The position numbers and the translations under genes are program-made. A stretch of 64,000 nucleotides of DNA, taken from contig NC_056409.1 of the NCBI RefSeq assembly GCF_905147365.1, positions 20,341,001 to 20,405,000 of the forward strand, in the 5' to 3' direction. Positions 35,084 through 46,691 of this stretch are shown here, in pieces; position 1 is the stretch's first letter, and the number at the start of each line of letters is the position of its first letter. Source of the stretch: Aricia agestis (lineage: Eukaryota; Arthropoda; Insecta; Lepidoptera; Lycaenidae). The notes beneath the pieces were generated by a model. That model ran no database searches. It was not told the origin of the DNA and saw only the letters and a program-made list of their open reading frames with translations.

Positions 35084-35490
35084 TAAGATGTATTTTATAC
35101 CAACTACCAAGTATCAATTAATACACAGCTAAGGTATACATATGCCTTTATTAATTAAAATAATATTTTTAAGCTACATAGGACAGTCTGATTTTTCTGG
35201 ACCTCCTTATTTACTTTAAATACATTATTGATTATGGCCCTCTACAACATAATATTATGATTTAAATTTTAAATTAATATTTTCGAAGATATTACAGATT
35301 AAAAAATTGCGGGACGTAGCTTTTGCGGCAGTACCGACCAATGCGGGCCACGGGTAGTAATAATAATAAATAATAATAATAAAGCCTTTTATTTCCTCGA
35401 TACATACCATTTTAACAAACATGGGTTGGCCACGGGTAGTAGTGAATATAAATTATTTAAAATCAAAACTACTGAATCGATTTTAATCAT

Positions 35491-35733
35491 TTTTAGGGTT
35501 CCGTACCCAAAGGGTAAAAAGGGGACCCTATTACTAAGACTTCGTTGTCTGTTCATCTATCCGTCTGTCTGTCTGTCGCCAGGCTTTATCTCAAGAAACG
35601 CTATAGCCAGACTTCAGAAATTTTCACATATTATTATTGTGTATATCTGTTGCCGCTTAGATAACAAATACTAAAAACAAAATAATATTCATTCGTACGC
35701 GAGTCCGACTCGCACTTGGCTGATTTTTAACCC
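35491..35733 (+). repeat. GTGCGAGTC repeat, internally deleted
   Basis: AGGGTTCCGTACCCAAAGGG to GACTCGCACTTGGCTGATTT with the middle missing. A related segment with GGCCAAGTGCG and GACTACGGAACCC at its ends spans about 35985-36600. Confidence 0.65.
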
Positions 35734-36624
35734 TCGACAAAAAAGAGGGCTGTTATTGTTTCAGTGACATAGGCTATAATATATTTTATACCCGTGCGAA
35801 GCCGGGGCGGGTCGCTCGTATAGTATATAATCAAAGCGCTAACTAACCCTGGAACGACAACAACGACAATAATATGATAGTTAAATCAGGCTTTTCCGTG
35901 GAAGTGGACCTCGTCGTTCGAATATATTTATGAACATTAGACAACGTCATTTTATTTTAAGGTGAAAGCGTTAAAGTAAAAAAAAAACCGGCCAAGTGCG
36001 TGTTCCGTAGTTTTACACTACTAACAACATCATCTCAGTTACTTTTAAAGGAATTTGAACGTAAAGTTCCTTTATACTTAATTACATTTAAAAAAATGTA
36101 TTCGGCGAAGTATAAAGGAAGTTAGTCGATCGATTATTACTCAATAATTTATGAAGTCTTCTTAGCCGTGATAATTTTCCTTTTAAATTCAGCATATTTC
36201 CTACACCCGTGAATTTTTTCACATTTCCAGAAGCCACAGTTTAGCTGGTAGAAGGGACACTGGACTCCAACGATTTTTCCACTTTAAACTTCGATCACTA
36301 ATATGATCTATGAATACTCATAATATTTTTAAAAAACCTATCCAACGATATCCCACACGATGGGGCGAACGCGAAAAAAAAATTTCATCCCCGCTTGATG
36401 TGTAGCGAAGGTACCATAAAAAATATTTTTTTAAGATTTCATGTACCATTTTGTCGGCATCATTAATATGTGCATTAATGCCTCATCATTAATATGTACA
36501 GCTTAGGTAGTAATATAGGTCCTATAGTCTCTGAGCAAAAACACGGACGGACAGGCCGATTCTATAAGGGTTCCTTGTTGACTACGGAACCCTAAAAACC
36601 GTGTTGGATATGTTTTAGATTGAT

Positions 36625-36666
36625 TGTTTTCTATGAGAGGCCGGCCCGGCCTCTCATAGAAAACAA
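36625..36666. repeat. Perfect palindrome with GGCCGGCC centre
   Basis: TTGTTTTCTATGAGAGGCCG and its exact complement around a single C. Confidence 0.85.
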
Positions 36667-36699
36667 GCAATGGAACAGCAAAAAATGGAAAGGGCGTAA

Positions 36700-37830
36700 G
36701 CGACAAAATGGTTTTTGTCGCGTAATTTAAAAACCATAATTATACATTTCATATTGCTATCGGCAAATTAAAGTGTATGCTTGAACCAATCTATGTACAA
36801 ATTTTGGAAGCTTAAATCCCTTTTTTATAGTGTTATAAAAGTTGACCAATCGTGTTATATGCTTTGGGTAATTCAAAGACAAAGACATGATGAATGCTGA
36901 CAATGAACTTTAATTTCTTAGCTTTAGTCATTGCTGAGAAAAATCGATATCGCTATAGCCAAATTATCAAGGCGGCATGGTCCATTTTAACCCCGATTCG
37001 TGGAATTGGACTTGAGCGTTCAATGAATGTAGTTTATATGGAATTTCATCATTTGACGAAATGGTTTCAATATCCCAGCCACAAATAGTGATCAGTGGTT
37101 ACAAATAATTTGGGCATAGAAATTATTTCTATGTAGTTTATATTATGTAAAACGAATGTATTAGTAATATTGTGTAATTCTATTAAATATTTATTTACTT
37201 GTACATATTTCATCGGTTAGGAGAATCTAATACTAGGAGAATCTAATACTAGGAGAATCATCATAAAAACACTGCGTATCTTAAAAAATTCAGTTGACGC
37301 TGATTATGACGAGGAATGATTTTCAAAGAAGTTGTCAATCGTTTTTATCGCCGGCTCCTCAATAAAAGTTAAAAGAATAACAATAAAGCCACAAAACAAG
37401 CGGGCGATAAAAAAGCGTTTATCGCTCTACCGCCATTTTGAGTTGACAGAACAAATTGTCCCGATCGCAGTAAAACCTGCTTTTAAATACATAGTTTAGT
37501 TTATGTAACCGAGACACGAAATACGCGATGCGACGTAAAAGAACGTCACATCGCGAAAACGCAAACGATGTAGAGTCGACTAGAATTGTTTTCGCGCAAG
37601 GTTTTATTATTTGCATTATCGCGAAATGTAATAACCACATATTTTGGCAATTTTTCACATCATTTTTTTGCGGGCCTTAGAGAAGATAATATATTATTTT
37701 GCAGTGTGCTGTATGAAGTGTGTAGTGAAAGATTCATATTATAGTCATCGCAAGCGGAGTCCATACGTAAGTTATTGCAAGATTTTAAATATTATTTTGA
37801 TTGACACTACAAAATAATATAACAAAGTGT
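36700..37830. other. No gene or repeat recognised
   Basis: AT-rich. GGAGAATCTAATACTA is repeated two to three times at about 37218-37258, and a small hairpin (GCGATGCGACGT / ACGTCACATCGC) sits at about 37527-37557. Confidence 0.4.
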
Positions 37831-37831
37831 C

Positions 37832-38299
37832 TTACGTCCAAAACCAACAGGCACAGAGACACGCGCCTCGCGTCAAGTATACGCTGCCACGCGCCTTTCG
37901 TGGCCCCACAGTAAATGAGCACGGCTGGGTCCAGAAGCTGTTCTGTTCGGCCATTTGATTTCCCAATGGGTCCAGTATCAATGGAGGGACTGTTTCTAAT
38001 TTGGACAAAGATAATGTGGGTCCGAATTCAGCTTTAACAGGGCTTTGCTTTAAATATTTTATTATCTTTCTCGTTTCGGCACGTGCAATTTTACGAACTT
38101 TACCATTTCTAGCAAAATGTTGAGGATTTTTGAAATTAAAATTCAGATTATGTTGAATAAAATTAGAGGATAATAATTGATATGACGTCGCGACTCGCGA
38201 AATATTATCATATTTGTGATATAAGCTATGTAATGATATTCTATTAAGAGGGCGACTAACCCAAAAAATCAAACATCGTCCTTTTCTCTTCACACTCAC
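37832..38299 (-). other. Longest ORF in the window, unrecognised
   Basis: 155 codons. The first 17 come from the end of the TTAA MITE 38248-38673; the rest reads NPQHFARNGKVRKIARAETR then KIIKYLKQ and a Cys/Trp-rich end. I see no known domain, no splice context and no Kozak support. It may be chance or a decayed repeat-encoded frame. Confidence 0.2.
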
Positions 38300-38673
38300 C
38301 TTTCATATGCCAGGTGAAAAAAGACGACGGGGATTCTACGCCAAATTAGTTTTTTCTCAATAACTCGATAAATATACAACATTTTAAAAATCCGCTAGGT
38401 GGATCTCTCAATGATAGAATTTTATACAATGTGTTAAAATATTAACTTAATTCACTGCACGGTTATGGCAATAAATGAAAAATTCGTGAAAATTAGATCC
38501 ATCTTTGTGTTTTTTTTTTCTATCGAGAAAAGCTTAAGATATCATGTTTTAGCTCAGATCGAATTCTCGGAAATATAATGTAGTATCTAATTTTAGAAAA
38601 TGAAACAATTCGGGGCTTATTTTCAAGTATAAAAATGAATTATAAAATCGACACTTTCGGGTTAGTCGCCCCC
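38248..38673. mobile_element. TTAA-flanked MITE, copy 2
   Basis: 426 bp, ends GAGGGCGACTAACCC and GGGTTAGTCGCCCCC, flanked by TTAA (38244-38247, 38674-38677). Collinear with copy 1 but without the long hairpins. Non-autonomous; target and duplication fit piggyBac, though the ends do not start CCY. Confidence 0.88.
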
Positions 38674-39548
38674 TTAAGTATAAAAAATAAGGTTTCCGAT
38701 AGCGGTCAGACATATTCGGTGATATAAGTATGATATAATATGATATTTCATACAACTATATAATATATTATTTCTACATAAAAAGATACATTAAGGCAAT
38801 AATAAATCGTGGGCTATAAAATATACTAGACATAAGATCTGAAGGCTAGCATAATATTGCCGATTTCACGTTTTTCTCCGAAATAAATCATGATACTGAA
38901 TCTTAAATGATATTGAATATACTTACATTACAATATTGAACATAAAAATTGCTTTTAGAAAGGTAATAAAAGATATTTTAGGATCAGACATCACCGAGAT
39001 CTAGACATTAAATATTACTGCATCATTACTGATTGAACATTTATTTCAGTCAGCGAAGTTTATGAAGCGTAAAGCGCAACTATTATCTTATATTATTAAT
39101 ATTTTATCCTTTGAGAATCCATACGTCTAAGTCATATAGCTATCTATTAAGAAGCGCTTACACGGGAAATTAATTGCCGGCGACACGAATGGAGCGATCT
39201 GGAGCAATTTAGTGGAGCAACATGGGGCAATTTTAATAAATTGCGGCGATACGAATTGACGAACATGGCTCGTGTATGACAGTATTGCCCAGTAAAACTA
39301 GTTGCTGATTGTTGCTGCTTGTTGCCGAAAATTGCTTGCTGTAGTCGTGACGTCAAAGTTAGTTGCCCGTATAAGCGTCCCTTTATAAATGCGAAAGTAT
39401 GTCTATTTATCGGCCTGCCCATCCATTTATCTGTTTGTTGCCTTTAAAAATAATGTCATAGGTAGGCAAGGGCGTCGCCAAGGGGGGACAGGCCTCCCTG
39501 TCTGCATGCCTGCCCCCCTAGAGATTCTAAAAAAGTTGCCAAATATAA

Positions 39549-39918
39549 ATAAAAATAAATAACTCCCACGCCGGTTTCGGTGACGGTGGCCGGTTTAATT
39601 GAAACCAGGCCAGCTACGCAGGAGTAATTTTATAGTGCCCAAGTGTGTGCGCAGTACCTTTACAAGAGCTCTCTATTCCTTTACTCTCATAACCCAGTGG
39701 GACGGAAGACCGACACGTCCGGCGAGAGATCAGGCGCAGGACTGATTTTTACATGCCCATCCGACGCATGGATCATCTTACTTGTCAGATAAACAGGTGA
39801 TCAGCCTGCATTGACTCCTAACCAAACTTGGAAATAATATGTTTCTAACGCGGGAATCGAACCCACGACCTCCGAGTCAAGAGCCGCGCTCTATACCACT
39901 AGACCACGGAGGCGTTAA
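39549..39918 (-). mobile_element. tRNA-derived SINE with 12-bp target duplication
   Basis: 370 bp. The head (39914-39849, minus strand) is tRNA-like with box A TGGTCTAGTGG and box B GGTTCGATTCC; the body ends GGTTTCAATTAAACCGG and a T/A-rich tail. TGCCAAATATAA is directly repeated on both sides (39537-39548, 39919-39930). Further degenerate copies: 41846-42002, 51348-51960 (split by MITE D) and 59577-59980 (split by a hAT MITE). The tRNA part is a SINE promoter, not a functional tRNA gene. Confidence 0.88.
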
Positions 39919-39982
39919 TGCCAAATATAATGCAAACAACGACTACTATCTTATATCTTTAAACGAGCAATTCTTGTGTATA

Positions 39983-40149
39983 TCTATATTTATAATTGGA
40001 ATCTCGGAATCGGCTCCAACGATTTTCATGAAATTTAGTATATAGGGGGTTTCGGGGCGATAAATCGATCTAGCTAGGAATCATTTTTAGAAAATGACAT
40101 TTTATTCGTGGTATAGCGAATACCGAGCAAAGCTCGGTCAAATAGCTAG
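39983..40149 (+). mobile_element. Mini-Helitron with 3' hairpin, complete
   Basis: 167 bp between A and T. Starts TCTATATTTATAATTGGAAT; ends with hairpin ACCGAGCAAAGCTCGGT, then CAAATAGCTAG. This is the textbook Helitron 3' end (hairpin about 10 nt before CTAG). Confidence 0.82.
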
Positions 40150-40365
40150 TAATATTAAAATCTGGTAATTAAAATATACGCTATACGCTGTACACTTATT
40201 CAAATGCAAACTCCTTTTTATTCTTTTTTTCTAATAAATAATATAAATAATAAAACCTTATTTTGATATTAATATAACTTATTTACAAGTTTTTTTGCAT
40301 AGTCAAGAGCTCTGAATGCTCGTGTAGCTTTACACATTGGACTGTACTGTCCTCTGTACTGTCAC

Positions 40366-40415
40366 AGAATATTTAAGTATATATACTTAAATATTCTTAG
40401 TACTATAGTACTAAG
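40366..40415. repeat. Two overlapping perfect palindromes
   Basis: A 32-bp palindrome (AGAATATTTAAGTATA and complement, 40366-40397) overlaps a 20-bp one (CTTAGTACTATAGTACTAAG, 40396-40415). No loop in either. Confidence 0.85.
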
Positions 40416-40499
40416 ATACTGTTGTTATTACAATATCTATAGATCATAGATATAAGGCTCGTAGTATGCAAGTGAAAAGCTTCATGTGCTGTCGACTTT

Positions 40500-40563
40500 A
40501 CCTACAATTCATACCTACTTTTCTCATTCGTAGAGAATGAGAAAAGTATGAATTGTAGTAGGT
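40500..40563. repeat. Inverted repeat with ACCT insertion
   Basis: CTACAATTCATAC and TTTTCTCATTC on the left pair with GAATGAGAAAAGTATGAATT... on the right; a four-base CTAC difference interrupts the left arm. Confidence 0.75.
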
Positions 40564-41115
40564 ACCTTGTGGGTGTATTATAAAATTCTCGTGTCTCGGT
40601 GCTCCATATCAAAATCCTCTGAAACGGCTGGAACTTAGGTGGATTTTGTTGTTTTATAGCTTGTCGGGATTCGGGTAGGTCTGAAAATCGGCCTTAACAT
40701 GTATTTTTCAAACCCGAAATAATCCTTCATCGCGCAATCGAAGTTGTCTTTATGTTGTAGGTATGGAAAAAGATGTCATTACAACATCTGAAACACAACC
40801 TCTAGCTCGCCCGGAAGGTCATCCTTTCAAGCTCTCGAAAGCATATTCCCATAAGGCAAAACAGCGTTTGCTGAAGAAGCTAGGAAAAATATAAAATCGG
40901 CATAGCTTTTTTTTTTACATGGGGAAATGCTTTACGCATCCCCGGCAAATTGGGGATATCGGCCGGGGTATGTGGGACTCCTGCTACCCACTAAAGCCCC
41001 ATGGTGTTCCACTCATCGCTTAAGACAGAGTCGCGGGTACGATAGAACCTACTTTGAAGCCTACAATCCACTTTATTATTCTTTATCTATTTATGTAAGA
41101 ATTATTTAATTTCGT

Positions 41116-41241
41116 TAGTCTTCTAACTCGAGGACGGCTGAACCGATTTGGCTAATTTTAGTTATGAATTATTAATTCGTAAAAGTCAAGGGAAGGTTTA
41201 TATTAGGAGGGAGGAGATACAAAGTTCACCGGGTCATCTAG
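41116..41241 (+). mobile_element. Helitron-like repeat, uninterrupted
   Basis: TAGTCTTCTAACTCGAGGAC ... GTTCACCGGGTCATCTAG. Serves as the empty-site reference for 12745-13117. Confidence 0.65.
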
Positions 41242-41309
41242 ACTTGTAATTAATGCGATCGTGATCATCTATTTAAGACAAACTCAACGAGACGTCAGCG
41301 GTGAATATG

Positions 41310-41442
41310 TACTATCAGAGAAGTTGATTCCTAGGCAGATGGCGGATCTAAGTACTTAACTTTGGTCGCGTTGAATTGACATAAGCCGACCAAATGCCGT
41401 TAGTTCGTCAACTGCCTAGGAATCAATTTCCTCGATGGTACC
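41310..41442. mobile_element. MITE with GATTCCTAGGCAG inverted ends
   Basis: 133 bp; AGAAGTTGATTCCTAGGCAG on the left pairs with CTGCCTAGGAATCAATTTCC on the right. Other members: 18605-18747 and 33330-33466. Confidence 0.7.
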
Positions 41443-41600
41443 ATAAACAACGGATCGGCAAGCGATAAATATAACGAAACGCATCTGGGCCGAGGGCGCC
41501 GACACAGATACATCATAGTTCATACTATAAATACCGCGACCTTTTACCGCCCGCCACAGGAGACTAAATTATACGTGTCGTGACACCTATTTATTTATAA

Positions 41601-41829
41601 CTGGATGACGCCCGCAACTCCGAAACTCGGTTACCGCGCTGGAACCGTACATTTTTCCAGGATAAAAAGTATCCTATGTCCTTTCCCGGGACTCAAAGTA
41701 TCTCCATGCCAAATTTCAGCTAAATCGGTGCAGCGGTTTGGCGTGAAGAGGTAACAGACAGACAGACGGGCAGACAGACAGACAGACAGACACACACACT
41801 CACTTTCGCATTTATAATATTAGTATGGA
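41601..41829 (-). mobile_element. Mini-Helitron (TCCATACTAATATTATAAATG family)
   Basis: Minus-strand copy; 3' end changed to CCAG. Includes a CAGACAGACA microsatellite (41755-41800). Confidence 0.72.
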
Positions 41830-42004
41830 TCTACATGTCTCTCCGACGTATGGTTCAGCTTGCTGCTTGCCAGACAATAAGGTGATCAGCCTGCAACGTC
41901 ACCAAACTTGGTAAGAAACTAAGAACCTTAATTTTTCCAACGCAGGCATGTATGACTTCCAAGTTCCAAGTCAAGCCGCTCTAAACGACTGTACCACGCT
42001 GTGA

Positions 42005-42885
42005 TTTAAGCACTAAAATACTGAACAGCAAAAGCAGGCATACATTTTCAGTAATCGGTAGAAAAGATAATCTATTACTCCTCAGTCCTCACCTACGCTG
42101 GCTACTTTCGGTCTTAAATTTTTTTGATCACGTCACGTGTTAAGGCGCTGTGGTTGTTGCAACTACGTAAAATGGGTTTTTTAAAACACGTTTTTAGTAA
42201 AGGAAATGTCATTTAAGTATAAAATAAGTACCGTTTTAAAATTGAGCAAATTTCCTATACGCAAAGGTATATCAGTACACAATTTGAAAAATTCTGCTCG
42301 ATAGAAAAAAATCTCAAAGATGACTGTTATAACGCTGTTTTTCATAATTAAATCATTTTATGGCTAAATTACACACTTTCTAGAAGAAACAAAAAATGTA
42401 GTAGGTATATGTGTCATAACCTAACGTAAACGATTTGATATATTCGATTTGTGTAATACTAAAAACAAAAGGTTTTTACTCCTATTTTCTATTATCAAGG
42501 CACGCGGCGAGCGCGTAACAGCGACTGTACAAGGCGCGCTGATATGAATGTTATTTTAATAAATGCTTAACGTCGATATTCGTACTGACAGACATCGACC
42601 TGCTTATTTTAGGGACTACTGGGCCTTAAGTACACGCGAGTTTTACTTTCACCAATCCCAAAAAAGTGCACACCAACGCTTCAGACAGAAAAAATCTCTT
42701 CAATAAACACTATCGATCGGGCCAGCCGTTCAACCATCCTACGTACTACGTGTGTTACGTCAGTCGAGTGCGTTCAATATGCGGAGTGCACTTCGTCAAC
42801 AGTTCACGATGACACTTCGGCAGGGGGGGAGGCTTGTGAGTTGTGGATAATTAAGGGGACTATCCATAGTATACTACAGTAGAAT
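42005..42885. other. No gene or repeat recognised
   Basis: No supported coding region on either strand. The short segment 42889-43111 beyond it is a rearranged piece of the TCCATACTAATATTATAAATG Helitron family. Confidence 0.4.
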
Positions 42886-43630
42886 ATCCATACTAATATT
42901 ATAAACTAGATGACGCCAGCAACTCCGTTGCGCCAGAAACCGTTAATCGCGCGGGAACCGAACATTTTTCCGGGATAAAAAATATCCTTGTCCTTTACCG
43001 GGACTCATTTAAGTATCTCCATACCGAATTTCAGCAAAATCGGTTCAGCGGTTTGGCCGTGAAAAATGTACGGTTCCCGCGCAAAAAACTAATTTTGGCG
43101 CAACGGTTCTTCTACTCTCCCTCGGTTCAGTCCTTTGTTTTAGCTTCGTGGTTCAGTCTTACGAATGAATATCAGATATCGCTTCCTAGTTTACAATATT
43201 TTACCCATCCCAAAGCACAAACGCTTTTTTCTCTTCAAAAAGCTCTACAATTAATTCAATTAATAACAGATAGGCCAATGTAAGCAAGCTAAGTAAACAT
43301 TTGTTGGTCAATCCACAATGTTAATGGAGGTATATCGCATGGTAATGAGTTGCAAATATTTCGTTTAAACCGTGCGGTCGTTATGAAAACATTAATTTGT
43401 TTATTATGGAAGTTCGCAACTTTACTCGTTGGTTATGATGGATAGCCGCTAACACAATAAAACTACATTATAATATGAGGATAGAAAAGTTCGAGTTACT
43501 TTAGGGAAAGTGTAGAATCATAACCCATTAGATATTATGTTTTGTATGCAAACAAACTACGCTCTGATTGGTTAATACTGTTGCGGCCGCGCAGCTGCTA
43601 TTGGCGCGGTGCTGTTTCAGGACGAGTGTT

Positions 43631-43870
43631 TTTAGGGTTCCGTACCCAAAGGCGTATCCAAAGGGTAAAAACGGGACCCTATTACTGAGACTTCGATGTC
43701 TGTCCGTCTGTCGGTCTGTCTCCAGGCTGTTACTCAAGAACCGCTAAGCTAGACTTCTGAAATTTTCACAGATTGTGTATTTCTGTTGCCGCTATAACAA
43801 CAAATACTAAAAACAAAATTAAATAAATATTTAAGGGAGCCCCCCTTAAATATTTATTTTATTTTGTTTA
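43631..43870 (+). repeat. GTGCGAGTC repeat, partial
   Basis: From TTTAGGGTTCCGTACCCAAA to GGGAGCCCCCCTTAAATATT; the right end is missing. Confidence 0.65.
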
Positions 43871-44253
43871 TAAGAGCAGGCACGTGGACTTCCAGTGCTT
43901 CAAATGATTCAAGTCCAAGTCCGTCACGAACCTGGCGGAGGCGACCGCGGACCGCGGTATGAAGGGTCGCTGGGCGTACTTTGTATCATCGTCGGGGTCA
44001 CCAATGTGGGAATGAGCGTGGCCGCCACAAAGGAAGATCTTCCGACCGAGCGAGGTGTTATGCTCGGTCAGGCCGGGCTCCGGATACATTTCAGCTGTCG
44101 TATACGAGTATATTATACTGACACGCTCAGAAAACTTCGATAGCGCGCTGCAGGAATGTTAGGCGAATTGTGGGTACCGCCACAAGTTCATTAAATGTAT
44201 GGCATAAATATTTGTATGGAGGGAGATTTAATTAGTAGAGTGTGGAGCGCGGG

Positions 44254-44666
44254 TAGGGTTGCCAGCCGTCCGGATAAAGCCGGACAGTCAGGCTTTTTGA
44301 TTGCGTGTCCGGCTAAAAGTAAAGGATCCCGGCTTTGTAGAGCTTTGAATCTATAATTAATATCAAAATCTGTACGCGATTCCGCGTTGTTAGACCAACC
44401 GGATACGGATTTTAATGGTCCAAATGCTAGCATCCAGCAAAAAAAATTAGATGACTTAACACCTAATGATGTAAAATTGTATCTTTTAGTTGTTTAACTG
44501 TTTTAATAAAACAGAAAATTTATTCACGTGCTGCCGAACGTATTGTCATACTGAGAGCTCGGATTCTAGGTACTCGATAGCAGGTTTTCTGTTTTTTTTT
44601 TGTACAAATTTTCAGCTAAGCTGACTAATTTGTCCAGCTTTTCGGTTTGGAGACCTGGCAACCCTA
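44254..44666. mobile_element. hAT-like MITE
   Basis: 413 bp, ends TAGGGTTGCCAGCCGTCCGG and GGAGACCTGGCAACCCTA. Flanking 8-mers AGCGCGGG (44246-44253) and ACCGCAGG (44667-44674) match at 6 of 8, consistent with an aged 8-bp hAT duplication. Confidence 0.65.
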
Positions 44667-44679
44667 ACCGCAGGACCCC

Positions 44680-46030
44680 GTTGCCACCGCTCATTAAAAA
44701 TACAGGTGACTAAAGTGGAGCGAGCTAAATATGACATGTGGTTTGGATCTCAGTTTTGAGACGTTACAGGTAGCCTAATTAGTTAGGCTTTATATATAAT
44801 ATAAGCTCTAGTAAATCTATTTAGGGCTAAAAAATTATATACAACTTGTATAAGACCAGAAACATTTAATAAAATTTCCTACACAAGAGAAAACTCATGA
44901 GACTCACTGCGGACTGCCATGGCGCTATAATTTTTTTTATTATTTTATATTTATATCTCTTTTTTTTGCTTCGTCGTTTTATATCTCATAAAAATCATAA
45001 TATCATGAACTTCAGACATTTAAAACTATTTTGCTGTATTAAATGCATGACAGCAGATTTCTCGCAATATCTGTCGAAAGCCTGTTGCATTGCTGTCGCA
45101 TTCTGCACCAATCGGATTCAATCCTCCCGGTATATGCTTAAAAACGCAAATGAAGCACCTTTTCGTCTTTAGTAGTCACTATCTACAAGAGAAAAAAGTT
45201 AATTCTCACATAAATTAAGCAATATTGAAGAGGGGAAAAAGGAGATATGTTAAAAGGAACTCGAAGAAAAAAGCCATTATCTTCGAATGAAAGAAAACTT
45301 TCTTACAAGCCTCGTACAAGACGGTCATTAAGGTTACGAATGGACCCCGCAAGCCGGATTATGTTGAAAACGTAAGTTACATCAAAATATACACAGCCAA
45401 CCATAGTCCATTGGTTGGCTGTGTATATTATTTAACCTCCTACCTTTTTGGAAGCCAATTAAAAATAGTAGATATTTCACTTTGGAAGTGGAGGCAGAAA
45501 TGAAAACCTTTTGAACCGAACCTGATTTTCTCTGGTTAAGATGTATAATACTTATTATATTTTAATAAGTAAAATAAATAAATTATTCTTTTACATGGAT
45601 TTGTATGTAGTCCGCGCGACCACTCCTGTGACCTGTCCCATATTATGCGCGACCACTGCAGGGTTAAGCTACTAAACTTCAGAAGCCTGAAAGACGAGAA
45701 CCGTACATTTTACTACAACAAAGTACCTAGTTACTGTCGGCATTATTTTACTAGGTATTGTCCGATTGTTGTAAATTTACTAATTACAAATTCCTAATTA
45801 GATAAAGCACGAAAGTCTGAAGCGAACTGTCAAGAATTACCAACAAAGTATATTAAACAGAACTTGTGTAATAGTTGGTAGTAATCATTAGTTATCTGGC
45901 CCCTGCAAAGTTAAAGCATTTTTTGCGCTAGTGAGTAGTGACTAGGCTTTTAGATATTTCAGCGTAAAAGAAATTATTTACAATAGAAGACGTGAGCAGC
46001 GAAGGGGTTGCACGACTCTAATTAAATACG
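44680..46030. other. No gene recognised
   Basis: Short chance ORFs only. AACCATAG...TTGGTTGGCTGTGTATA forms a small hairpin at about 45390-45430 (ACACAGCCAACC / GGTTGGCTGTGT). Confidence 0.4.
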
Positions 46031-46127
46031 TTTTAGAGCGCTTACAGACGAACGGCACGCGTCGGCGGCAGTCGACGGCACGTGTCGATGGCAGTCGACG
46101 GCAGCCGTCGACAGTTTATCACGCTTG

Positions 46128-46503
46128 CAGTTGTGACGTACCTCGTAAAGGTAAGCGTCCACAGGTCGATAAGTATCGTACGCAACGGACGTCTCGCATC
46201 AAACGGATAATTTTTTCACAGTAGGTCCGCTGCATCAGCTGCGTACGGATTACCGACTAGCCATTATGTTATCTCGGACTAATTATTAGTCCATACAAAG
46301 TTCCTAAGTCATTATTTCTGCTTTCGACTTTTCCATCCACACCCCCCTTTTGAACATTCATTTATAAGGCAAGTCGGTAATCCGTACGGTACGCTGCCGA
46401 TTCAGTGGACGTACTATGAAAAAAATATCCGTTTGATGCGAGACGTCCGTTGCGTACGAAACCGACCTGTGGACGTTTACCTTTGGGCGGTACGTCACAA
46501 CTG
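46128..46503. mobile_element. Nested MITE, CAGTTGTGACGTACC ends
   Basis: 376 bp. Ends CAGTTGTGACGTACC and GGTACGTCACAACTG, then GTAAGCGTCCACAGGTCG and ACGGACGTCTCGCATCAAAC in both arms. The host element's own opposite arm lacks it (CGCTTG runs on to GGGCCTACC there), which marks it as an insertion. Confidence 0.75.
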
Positions 46504-46542
46504 GTGGCCTACCACCACCTCTACCAGAGCAGCCTCTACTAA

Positions 46543-46691
46543 CGGCCGTTCCCAATATTTGATCTATCTCCGGTTTTGCCCTACTAGAGATAGGAATAGC
46601 TCACATTAGACATTAGTCTAATGTCAATTGTGAGCTATTCCTATCTCTAGTAGGGCAAAACCAGAGATAGATTAAATATTGGGAACGGCCG
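46543..46691. mobile_element. TWA MITE (CGGCCGTTCCC family), copy 2
   Basis: 149 bp; TAA at 46540-46542 and 46692-46694. Near-palindromic. Nested in the 961-bp element 46036-46996. Confidence 0.9.

Noticed and set aside
37832..38299. 155-codon ORF as a host gene
   Set aside because: It starts in a MITE, has no domain, splice or codon evidence, and a 155-codon ORF can occur by chance in 64 kb.
39849..39914. Functional tRNA gene
   Set aside because: Box A and B are present but the segment continues into a SINE body with a target duplication, and I cannot fold a convincing anticodon arm.
46358..46555. Gly/Arg-rich (GRGGGRPP) AT-hook-like protein
   Set aside because: The frame crosses the boundary between an outer MITE and a nested one, and reaches neither a start nor a domain within a single element.
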